Source: Clostridia bacterium (GTDB lineage Bacteria > Bacillota > Clostridia > Oscillospirales > Acutalibacteraceae). From it: a DNA stretch of 64,000 nt. The stretch is taken from contig JAKSQP010000010.1 in the NCBI GenBank assembly GCA_024404025.1, forward strand, positions 26,697 to 90,696, given 5' to 3'. The notes under the pieces were generated by a model, which had not been told where the DNA came from, searched no databases, and worked only from the letters and a program-made list of their open reading frames with translations. The translations under genes were made by a program, and so were the position numbers. Shown here piece by piece: positions 36,447-44,106 of the stretch. Within the stretch, counting starts at the first letter, position 1. Each line of letters begins with the position of its first letter.

Positions 36447-37533
36447 GATAAAATCAAGTGAAATAATAACGGAAATTCTTCGCTCGAAAAATAATCCCCG
36501 AAACAGCGAAGGTGATTTTGCTCTTCTCAAAGACGGCAGAATTCTCTTTGCTTATTGCAGATACAGCGGCAGCGACGCCAATGATGATGCGCCCTGCAAC
36601 ATTGCCGGAATGATATCGGATGACGGCGGAAAGACATTTAAGCATCTTAATCATTATCTTGCAAAGGCTTCCGACCATGGCGTTCAGAACATTATGTGCG
36701 CTTCTCTTCTGCGCCTTGATAACGGCGAGCTTTGCCTTTTCTATCTCTGCAAGGTCGGAGTATGTTCATCGTTTTATCTTCGAAGAGCAACGGCTGACGA
36801 AACGCATTTCGGAGAGCCGGAATGCTGCGTTGAATTGAGAGATGACACATATTATGTAATAAATAACTGCAGAATATGCAAAAGATCAGACGGTTCGCTG
36901 ATTATTCCCGCAGCAAATCATCAGGTGATTTCCGATGAAAAAGGCAAAAGAAGAAACGGCGGCTTTGCAAAAGCAAGATTTTTCGGAGCTGATGCAAACG
37001 GCAGAAACCCGCATATTCTCTGCAATAATGTTGAAATGCCTTATCCCTCGTTCAGCTCGACCGGTCTTCAGGAGCCGGGAGCAATTGAACTGCCGGACGG
37101 AAGAATTTATTCCTATTACCGCACGGATCTGGGATTTCAGTTTGAAAGTTTTTCATCTGACGGCGGAAAAAGCTTCAGCGTTCCCGTTCAGTCACGCTTC
37201 ACCTCTCCCGAATCGCCTATGTTGATAATGCGTAATCCCTTCGGCGGAAAATATTATGCGCTGTGGAATCCCGTTCCGAATTATAACGGAAGATATCCGG
37301 CAGGCAGTCCATGGATAACGGCAGGCAGAACTCCGTTTGTTATGGCACAAAGCGATAACGGAATTGATTTTTCCGAATATACTGTTATTGAGAGCGACCC
37401 CGAAAGAGGCTTCTGCTACCCTGCAATGCATTTTATGAGTGAAAAGGAAATGCTTCTCTCATATTGCTGCGGCGGAAAGGATGACGGATGCTGCCTCACA
37501 AGAACGAGAATAAGAAAAATAATATTTGAATAA
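36433..37533 (+). CDS. sialidase-superfamily (BNR/Asp-box) protein
   Basis: 366 residues, no signal peptide. It has a six-bladed propeller pattern with Asp-box repeats ISDDGGKTF (about 56-64) and SSDGGKSF (about 237-244), plus RNPFGGKYYALWNP and a catalytic-like QEPGAIELPDGRIYSYYR. Family members include exo-sialidases and other exo-glycosidases. Lacking a leader, it would act in the cytoplasm on an imported glycan, presumably delivered by the membrane protein it overlaps. Specificity unknown. Confidence 0.8.
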   Translation: MEKIKIKSSEIITEILRSKNNPRNSEGDFALLKDGRILFAYCRYSGSDANDDAPCNIAGMISDDGGKTFKHLNHYLAKASDHGVQNIMCASLLRLDNGELCLFYLCKVGVCSSFYLRRATADETHFGEPECCVELRDDTYYVINNCRICKRSDGSLIIPAANHQVISDEKGKRRNGGFAKARFFGADANGRNPHILCNNVEMPYPSFSSTGLQEPGAIELPDGRIYSYYRTDLGFQFESFSSDGGKSFSVPVQSRFTSPESPMLIMRNPFGGKYYALWNPVPNYNGRYPAGSPWITAGRTPFVMAQSDNGIDFSEYTVIESDPERGFCYPAMHFMSEKEMLLSYCCGGKDDGCCLTRTRIRKIIFE

Positions 37534-37537
37534 AATT

Positions 37538-37568
37538 GAGCCTGAGGCAATCTGCTTCAGGCTCGTTT
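37538..37568 (+). terminator. terminator after the sialidase-fold gene
   Basis: GAGCCTGA (37538-37545) pairs with TCAGGCTC (37557-37564), then GTTTTA. Confidence 0.78.
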
Positions 37569-37590
37569 TAACATCAATATAATTATTATA

Positions 37591-38041
37591 TTTTTCGTTC
37601 TGCGCTGAAAACGCACTTTCAAAATGGGCTGACGGTTTCAGATGCAGAAAGCGCTTTCTTCGCTCCGAAGGTGTATGCGATACTCCGAGAGAGCGAAAAA
37701 GCGCTTAGAAAAACATTCAATATCAGAAAATTTTTATAAAATGCAAAAGGCTTTAAGGCTATCTGAAATCAGATAAAACCTCAAAGCCCTTTATTATTTT
37801 ATGTTTTTCGTTCTGCGCTGAAAACGCACTTTCAAAATGGGCTGACGGTTTCAGATGCAGAAAGCGCTTTCTTCGCTCCGAAGGTGTATGCGATACTCCG
37901 AGAGAGCGAAAAAGCGCTTAGAAAAACATTCAATATCAGAAAATTTTTATAAAATGCAAAAGGCTTTAAGGCTATCTGAAATCAGATAAAACCTCAAAGC
38001 CCTTTATTATTTTATGTTTTTCGTTCTGCGCTGAAAACGCA
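37591..38041. repeat. 213-base tandem repeat, two full copies plus a 25-base third start
   Basis: Copy 1 is 37591-37803, copy 2 is 37804-38016, and a third copy begins at 38017 and breaks at 38041, 11 bases before the reductase stop. The copies look identical by eye. Each carries two hairpins. One is long: AAGCGCTTTCTTCGCTC (37649-37665 in copy 1) with GAGCGAAAAAGCGCTT (37691-37706). The other is GGCTTTAAGG (37749) with CCTCAAAGCC (37779), which has an inner ATCTGA/TCAGAT stem and can terminate the reductase transcript. No ORF is present. This fills the 518-base gap between convergent genes. Confidence 0.9.
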
Positions 38042-38051
38042 GTCCATTTTT

Positions 38052-40112
38052 TTAAATTTTCATTGCAACATCATAAGCTCTCCAGATAACGGAGCGAAGG
38101 TTGCCGATTGCAAGGCAGTCGCCTACAAGATAAACATTCTTTGCAGGTTCCTTAACGAGCGGATTGGGTCTGTAGCCTACGCAGCTGATAACAGAATCGC
38201 AGGCGATTTCAAACATCTTTCCGTCCTTGTCTGCGCATACGATAGCGCCGTCTTTAACTTCCTTGAGAGCTGTTTCGAGATAAACGGGAACCTTGTTGAG
38301 TTCAAACCATTCTCTGAGGTATGAGGAGTTTGCAAGGCAAACACCCTTCTGGCTTACAAGGTCATCCTTCATTTCAACGATAATGGGCTTCTTGCCCTGA
38401 AGAGCGATTTCATAAGCGATTTCGCAACCGGTAAGTCCGCCGCCGATGATGGCAACTGTTTCGCCGACCTGCTTTTCGCCGTTGAGGAATTCGCAGCCTT
38501 CAACCGTCTTGTCAAATCCGGGAAGCTTGCCGAGCTTAACGGGATTGGAGCCGGTTGCGATGATAACGGGTGCGCCGTTGAATGCAGCTATATCTTTAAC
38601 TTCGTCATTGAGTTTAACTTCGATGTTAAGCTTCTTCATCTGAAGGCGATACCATTCAAGCAGTTCACGAAGCTTGCCCTTATAGGACTCTGCGCTTGCG
38701 GGGATGAATGTTCCGCCGAGAACGCCGCTCTTTTCGTGGATAATGGGATTATGACCTCTGAGCTTGAGAACTCTTGCAGCCTCCATGCCGCCGATACCGC
38801 CGCCGACAATATGAACGGTCTTGGGTGACTTGGTCTTGATGATCTGATGCTTCTTCCATTGCATTGTTTCGGCATTTACTGCGCAGCGAGCAAGGTTAAG
38901 CGAATCCGAAAGCTCCTGATCGTTGGGAACTCCTTTATAATGGCACATATTAAAGCAGCCGTTGTGGCAGAGAATGCAGGGACGGATGTCCTCTTCTTTG
39001 CCGTTCATAAGCTTTGTTACCCATTCCTGGTCTGCAAGGAAGGGACGGGCAAATCCTGCGCCGTCAAGCTTGCCGGCTTCGATTGATTCGGCGGCAACTC
39101 TCGGATCAAGACGGCCTGCGCAAACTACGGGCTTATCTGTGAAATTCTTTATATGTTCAACATCTGCAAGATTGCAGTTTTCGGGCATATATACGGGAGG
39201 ATGTGCCCAATACCACGCATCGTATGTTCCGTTATCGCAGTTAAACATATCATAACCTGCGTCGGAAAGATACTTGATTGCCCATTCGGATTCTTCCATA
39301 TCACGGCCGGCTTCTTCATATTCTTCGCCGGGAAGCGCACCCTGACGGAAGCCCTTTGTCTTTGAAAGAACGCTGTAACGCAGGGAAACGGGGAAATCTT
39401 CGCCGCATTCCTTTTTGATAGCCTTAACGATGTCAACGGCAAAACGGTATCTGTTTTCACGGGAGCCGCCGTATTCATCAGTACGTTTATTAACATACTT
39501 AAGAGTGAACTGGTCAAGAAGATAGCCTTCATGAACGGCATGAACTTCAACGCCGTCAACACCTGCATCCTTGAGAAGCTTCGCACTCTTTGCAAAGGAT
39601 TCAACAAATCTGTCAATTTCAGCCTTTGTCATTTCTCTTGAGGGAAGCTTGTCGCTCCATCTGTTGGGAGAGGGAGAAGCAGAAGCCGTGATTTTATCAA
39701 GATTCATGAAAGGCTTTGAAATCTTATTGACAACGGGAGTGTTATAAAGCATTTCCATCATGCTGCTGACCGTGAATGAACGGCCGAAGCCCGCAGTAAG
39801 CTGAACGAAAAGTTTTGCACCTGTTTTGTGGAATTCAGGCATCCACTTTGCAAGATCCTTGAACATCTTCTTGTTGTTTTCAAGCCACTGTCCGAACATG
39901 GGGTTATAAACGGGCTGGCAGCCGGGAAGAACAAGTCCGCAGTTATTTTTTGCAACTTCCATAATGAACTTTGCGCCGGCTTTGTCAAAATGGTTAACTT
40001 CCATCCATCCGAAAAGGTCGGTGCCGCCCATACTTGTGAGAACTATACGGTTTTTGATCTCACAGTTACCGATTTTCCAAGGGGTAAACAAGGGTTGCAG
40101 TTTCTGATCCAT
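38052..40112 (-). CDS. NADH:flavin oxidoreductase of the 2,4-dienoyl-CoA/enoate reductase family
   Basis: 687 residues from the ATG at 40112, which has GGAGG 7 bases upstream; an in-frame ATG at 40133 lies before that site. Layout: FMN TIM barrel (about 1-350, old-yellow-enzyme type, GVDGVEVHAVHEGYLLDQF), a 4Fe-4S cluster motif CILCHNGCFNMC (about 370-381), then FAD and NAD(P)H Rossmann domains (VGGGIGGMEAA and IIGGGLTGCEIAYE). Such three-cofactor enzymes reduce activated C=C bonds in anaerobes; relatives act on enoates, dienoyl-CoA, trimethylamine or bile-acid intermediates. Monocistronic; substrate unknown. Confidence 0.92.
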   Translation of the reverse strand: MDQKLQPLFTPWKIGNCEIKNRIVLTSMGGTDLFGWMEVNHFDKAGAKFIMEVAKNNCGLVLPGCQPVYNPMFGQWLENNKKMFKDLAKWMPEFHKTGAKLFVQLTAGFGRSFTVSSMMEMLYNTPVVNKISKPFMNLDKITASASPSPNRWSDKLPSREMTKAEIDRFVESFAKSAKLLKDAGVDGVEVHAVHEGYLLDQFTLKYVNKRTDEYGGSRENRYRFAVDIVKAIKKECGEDFPVSLRYSVLSKTKGFRQGALPGEEYEEAGRDMEESEWAIKYLSDAGYDMFNCDNGTYDAWYWAHPPVYMPENCNLADVEHIKNFTDKPVVCAGRLDPRVAAESIEAGKLDGAGFARPFLADQEWVTKLMNGKEEDIRPCILCHNGCFNMCHYKGVPNDQELSDSLNLARCAVNAETMQWKKHQIIKTKSPKTVHIVGGGIGGMEAARVLKLRGHNPIIHEKSGVLGGTFIPASAESYKGKLRELLEWYRLQMKKLNIEVKLNDEVKDIAAFNGAPVIIATGSNPVKLGKLPGFDKTVEGCEFLNGEKQVGETVAIIGGGLTGCEIAYEIALQGKKPIIVEMKDDLVSQKGVCLANSSYLREWFELNKVPVYLETALKEVKDGAIVCADKDGKMFEIACDSVISCVGYRPNPLVKEPAKNVYLVGDCLAIGNLRSVIWRAYDVAMKI

Positions 40113-40250
40113 AATTTTGCCTCCAAAATTCATTTTTCAAGGCGCAAAACGCCAATATTCAATTTATTATATCATAGATAACTGTAAAAATAAAGATTTT
40201 TTTTCAAAATGTTCGGGTTTCAGGCACGGAAAATAACATCGTTCCCATAA

Positions 40251-40324
40251 GGCAAGCATTCATGTTTGCCGTTTTGCCTTAAAAGCCGCTGTCGATTTAT
40301 ATACGGCACGGATATATCCGTGCC
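40251..40324. repeat. third, divergent pair of tagged palindromes
   Basis: GGCAAGCATTCATGTTTGCC (40251-40270, preceded by a changed tag CCATAA) and GGCACGGATATATCCGTGCC (40305-40324), in the 284-base gap upstream of the reductase. Arms still pair although the sequence differs from the other clusters. Confidence 0.7.
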
Positions 40325-40337
40325 GTGCGTTGTTACA

Positions 40338-40382
40338 AAAAAAGACGGCCGGCGGGAGCTTTCCCGCAAACCATCTCTCTGA
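40338..40382 (-). terminator. terminator of the Nudix/COG2426 operon
   Basis: On the minus strand, GAGAGATGG and CCGTCTTT arms (with G-T pairs) enclose GCGGGAAAGCTCCCGC, then a T run. Structure and sequence resemble the proS terminator. Confidence 0.65.
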
Positions 40383-40396
40383 AATATTTTGATTAT

Positions 40397-40909
40397 TTAT
40401 CCGATTCCGAGCAAACCGAGCAAGCCGTATGAAAACACCGACATTATAAGATTCGCTATAAGCACTCCGAGAGCGATAATAGGAAGAGAAGCTTTCATTC
40501 TTATATCAAGAAGAGCTGCAATAAGCGCTCCCGTCCAGCCGCCCGTGCCCGGCAGAGGAATTGCAACAAAGGCAAGCAATCCCCAGTTTCTGCCCCGCCT
40601 GACCTTTTCGCTTTTTCTCATTGAACGAATCTCAATTTTGCCGACAAGCTTTTCAGTCGGCTTGAATTTTTTGAGAAAAACGAATATTCTGCGGATAAAA
40701 AGAAGAATGAACGGTATCGGCAGAATATTTCCGAAATAGCATATTATAAACGCTTTCCAAAGCTGAACGCCGAGCAGTTTTGCGGCGATCATTCCTCCGC
40801 GCAGCTCAAGAATCGGAAACATTGATATTATGAAAACGATAAGCTCTTTGGGAATCATCCCCTGAAACAGAGCAACAAAATAATCGGTAATGGCTTCCGT
40901 CATCTGCAT
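40397..40909 (-). CDS. COG2426 small multidrug-export-like membrane protein
   Basis: 170 residues, about four membrane segments. Diagnostic stretches are SMFPILELRGGMIAAKLLG near the N terminus and AFVAIPLPGTGGWTGALIAA. The family is named for a proposed export role, but evidence for a substrate is thin. It starts 8 bases after the Nudix stop, behind an AAAGGGA site, so the pair is an operon. Confidence 0.87.
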   Translation of the reverse strand: MQMTEAITDYFVALFQGMIPKELIVFIISMFPILELRGGMIAAKLLGVQLWKAFIICYFGNILPIPFILLFIRRIFVFLKKFKPTEKLVGKIEIRSMRKSEKVRRGRNWGLLAFVAIPLPGTGGWTGALIAALLDIRMKASLPIIALGVLIANLIMSVFSYGLLGLLGIG

Positions 40910-40917
40910 TTTCCCTT

Positions 40918-41652
40918 TCAGATTATTTTTTCTTTGAGCAGAAAATCATGAGCATTCTGAAGAATATTTCTGTCGTTTATGAATCTCAGAGTGTCCATTG
41001 CCTTTTCGTAATTGAGCCATATATAGTCTTCGATTTCTTCTCGTTGAATCGTCGTCTGTGTGTCTGATGTTCCGGCGAGGAAAATGGTAACGGTTTTTTC
41101 AACCTTGCCCTGGATGGTATATTCTGATTTGGAAGCAAACTGCGGAATAATTCTGATATGGATCCCTGTTTCCTCCAGCACCTCTCTGGCTGCGGTCTGT
41201 TCAAAAGATTCTCCCTTTTCAACATGTCCTTTCGGAAATCCCCAGTGGGTGCTTCTTCTGTTTTTGATCAGAAGATATCTGATCTCGCCGTTGATATTGC
41301 GAAAAACAACAGCGCCGCAGGAACGCTCATAAAGGCACTCAAGCTTATATTCTCTGCCGCTTTCGGCAAATGCGATCGCATCCTCGATCTGATAGCTGAT
41401 GAATTTCATGCTTTTGGGCGCCACAACATAAACAGCGGGGCTGCCGTCGTTTCTCTTTATGATTGCGATAACTCTGCCGTCAAAGGTCCTGACGGGGTGA
41501 TTGATACCCATTATATATGCCCCGGATGACACAGTGTCATATCTCTTTTTTCCTTCAACTGCGCCGAAATTAAGCTGGTAAGTGAAACCGAACTGTCTGT
41601 TTACGGAGCGGATAGGGTTTGTGACCCTGACTCTGACATATTTGCCGAGCAT
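40918..41652 (-). CDS. Nudix hydrolase with an extra N-terminal domain
   Basis: 244 residues. The Nudix box GHVEKGESFEQTAAREVLEETGI appears as separable parts GHVEKGES and REVLEETGI (about 143-165) and fits the consensus exactly. Ap4A-type hydrolases share the SHWGFPKGHVE-like lead-in seen here (RSTHWGFPK). The first 100 residues form a separate beta-rich domain (YVRVRVTNPI, INHPVRTFDG) not found in minimal Nudix enzymes. Likely clears a dinucleotide or other nucleotide alarm metabolite. In operon with COG2426. Confidence 0.9.
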   Translation of the reverse strand: MLGKYVRVRVTNPIRSVNRQFGFTYQLNFGAVEGKKRYDTVSSGAYIMGINHPVRTFDGRVIAIIKRNDGSPAVYVVAPKSMKFISYQIEDAIAFAESGREYKLECLYERSCGAVVFRNINGEIRYLLIKNRRSTHWGFPKGHVEKGESFEQTAAREVLEETGIHIRIIPQFASKSEYTIQGKVEKTVTIFLAGTSDTQTTIQREEIEDYIWLNYEKAMDTLRFINDRNILQNAHDFLLKEKII

Positions 41653-41902
41653 TTAAACCACACCTTTCGAAAGGTCATACGACCCAGTATACATACTGCT
41701 TTATTATACTAAATCCGGACGCTTAAAACAATAGTTTTCCGATAAAAAATTTCTTTATTTTAAATTTTCGGTATTAAATATAAAAATCATTTTTATTTTT
41801 CTATGCTTTTATTGTTCTTATATGATTAATTTTCTCTTGATTTAGCTATATAAAGTGTGCTATTATAATATATATTTATTTTTATATTGGAGATGTGCGC
41901 CG

Positions 41903-42592
41903 ATGAAAAAGATACTCATTGCAGACGATGAAGCAAGGATCAGAAGACTTGTTTGTGATTTCCTGCGCAATTCCGAATATGAAACAATTGAAGCCGCAGA
42001 CGGAACGGAGGCCATTGCAAAATTCAAATCAGAAGATCATATTGACCTTGTTATCTGCGACATTATGATGCCCGGAGCAGACGGCTGGGAGGTTTGCAAA
42101 ACCATCCGTGAAACAAGCTCCGTGCCCATTCTTATGCTCACGGCAAGAAGCCAGGAATTTGATGAGCTTATGTCATTTGAAAGCGGCGCAGACGATTTTG
42201 TCACAAAGCCGTTCAGCCCGACCGTTCTTGTTAAAAGAGTTGAAGCTCTTCTCAAAAGATCAGAAGGAAAAAAAGTAGGCTCTTCTGCCGATTTGATAAA
42301 CATAGACGGGCTGACGATCGACATTCCCGGCCATGTTGTTGCCAACGGCGGCAGCCAGGTTGAGCTTACTATCAAGGAACACAATATTCTCGTTAAGCTT
42401 GCTTCCAACACCGGCAGAATTTTTTCAAGAGAGCAGCTTCTTGACGATATTTGGGGATTTGATTTCACCGGCGACCCCAGAACGGTTGATTCTCATGTTG
42501 CAAGGCTCAGAACAAAACTCGGCGCATGGGGAGAAACCCATCTGAAAACCGTTTACGGTGTCGGATATAAAATTGAGGTGTCTGCAAATTGA
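41903..42592 (+). CDS. OmpR/PhoB-family response regulator (second two-component system)
   Basis: About 229 residues from the ATG at 41903 (GGAGATG 7 bases upstream); a longer frame back to 41855 has no ribosome site. Acidic pocket ADDE, phospho-acceptor Asp53 in ICDIMMP, Thr in LTARS, Lys in TKPFSPTVLVKR, then a winged helix ending KTVYGVGYKIE. A/T-rich DNA with a TATAAT (41864-41869) lies upstream. The kinase TTG start overlaps its TGA by 4 bases. It probably controls the lipoprotein gene in the same operon or other envelope genes. Confidence 0.94.
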   Translation: MKKILIADDEARIRRLVCDFLRNSEYETIEAADGTEAIAKFKSEDHIDLVICDIMMPGADGWEVCKTIRETSSVPILMLTARSQEFDELMSFESGADDFVTKPFSPTVLVKRVEALLKRSEGKKVGSSADLINIDGLTIDIPGHVVANGGSQVELTIKEHNILVKLASNTGRIFSREQLLDDIWGFDFTGDPRTVDSHVARLRTKLGAWGETHLKTVYGVGYKIEVSAN

Positions 42593-44106
42593 AAAAGCCA
42601 ACCATTCTGAGACTTCACCGATTCAGAATAAAAATGCTTGCGGCTGTTGTTGCGGTGTTTATGGTGTTTTTCCTTATGCTTGCTCTTTTCAGCTCTTCTC
42701 TTCTTTTCAGAGCATTCTCATACCACACCTATAACACCTCCTCCGACATAGCGGATGCGATAGATCTTTGCGATCCCGGCTCTCCGACATATTATTTCAA
42801 TCTTTCGGCAATTTCTTCAAACAACAATGTTGATTTTGAAATAATAACAACTGACGGAATCCTTGCTTATTCCTCAAACGGAAGCTCTGCGCAGAGCAGC
42901 TCGCATTTTGTGACCTCCGGCTCAACAACGGCGCAGTATCCTTATATGCTTACAACGGATTATCCGAATTTTTCGATGAATTATTCCGATTTTGAAATCA
43001 AAAACAGAATAGGTTCAAACATCAAATATTTCATCTATAACCGCAGCCTTTCAACCGGCGAGACTCTCCATATTTATTCTCCCGTTGCGGATATCGAAAC
43101 GATCGTTGATGTTGCTGACAAGGTTTATTCCGCAATATGCGTTCCCCTGCTGATCCTGATGTCCGGCATTCTCTGCCTGCTTGTTGCAAGATTCACGGAG
43201 CCGCTCGTTGAAATGAGCGACATAACAAAGGATATGGCAGCCCTTAATTTTGAAAGAAAATGCGGCAACTACGGCAAGGACGAAATCGGTGATCTCGGCA
43301 GAAGCATCAACACTCTTTCAAATTCTCTTGATGCGGCGCTGATGGATCTGAAAGATAAAAATCTCCGTCTTGAAAAAGATATTGAGCGCAGATTCGCTCT
43401 TGATAATGCAAGAAAATCCTTCATCAGCAATGTTTCCCATGAACTGAAAACCCCGATTGCCATTATCTCCGGCTATGCGGAGGGACTTTGCGAGGGAATA
43501 AGCTCCGACCCGGAAATAATCAAGGAATATTACCAAATAATATATGACGAAAGTCTGAAAATGAATTCGCTCGTTGTTGAGCTTCTTGAGCTTTCAAAAC
43601 TTGATAGCGACACCCAGATCTTTACGCCCGAGCAGTTTGACATCGGCAGCAGGATCAATCTTCTTTTAAGTCACCTTTCGCTCCAGTTTGAAAACAGCGG
43701 AATTGATGTTGTCAACCTCGTTCCGGAGCATCTGAGCGTTTACGGCCACGGCGACAAGCTTGAAATCGTTCTTAAAAACTATATTACCAATGCAATGGCT
43801 CACTGCGCCGGAGCAAAGCAGATAACCGTTGACTGCGAAGACACCGGAAGCTGTTACCGCTTCAAGGTCTTCAACACGGGAGAACATATCAGCGACGCCG
43901 ATATGGACGAAATCTGGGACAGCTTTTACAGAGCCGATAAATCTCACGAAAGAAGCGAAAACCGCTTCGGGCTCGGCCTTTCAATTGTTAAAAGTATTAT
44001 GAACAACCACCGCTGCGCTTTCGGCGCAAAAAATGTTGAAAACGGTGTTGAATTTATGTTTGAGGTTGCCAAGGAACAGAAATACTATGAGGAAATCAAA
44101 GACTGA
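42589..44106 (+). CDS. sensor histidine kinase (second two-component system)
   Basis: 505 residues from a TTG that overlaps the regulator stop (TTGA), with GAGGTG 8 bases before. TM1 (about 15-40), a 135-residue outer sensor domain rich in Ser/Thr/Tyr (about 45-178), TM2 (about 182-201), HAMP, a coiled linker, ISNVSHELKTPIAI with His284, and a HATPase domain (NYITNAMAH, FNTGEHI, RFGLGLSIV). The outer domain pattern fits a PAS/Cache-like fold, but I cannot assign it. The downstream lipoprotein overlaps it by 20 bases. Confidence 0.93.
   Translation: MKKPTILRLHRFRIKMLAAVVAVFMVFFLMLALFSSSLLFRAFSYHTYNTSSDIADAIDLCDPGSPTYYFNLSAISSNNNVDFEIITTDGILAYSSNGSSAQSSSHFVTSGSTTAQYPYMLTTDYPNFSMNYSDFEIKNRIGSNIKYFIYNRSLSTGETLHIYSPVADIETIVDVADKVYSAICVPLLILMSGILCLLVARFTEPLVEMSDITKDMAALNFERKCGNYGKDEIGDLGRSINTLSNSLDAALMDLKDKNLRLEKDIERRFALDNARKSFISNVSHELKTPIAIISGYAEGLCEGISSDPEIIKEYYQIIYDESLKMNSLVVELLELSKLDSDTQIFTPEQFDIGSRINLLLSHLSLQFENSGIDVVNLVPEHLSVYGHGDKLEIVLKNYITNAMAHCAGAKQITVDCEDTGSCYRFKVFNTGEHISDADMDEIWDSFYRADKSHERSENRFGLGLSIVKSIMNNHRCAFGAKNVENGVEFMFEVAKEQKYYEEIKD

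Noticed and set aside
44033..44086. Earlier start for the DUF5696 lipoprotein
   Set aside because: It would put about 18 residues before the signal peptide and lie deeper in the kinase gene; the ATG at 44087 gives a normal leader.
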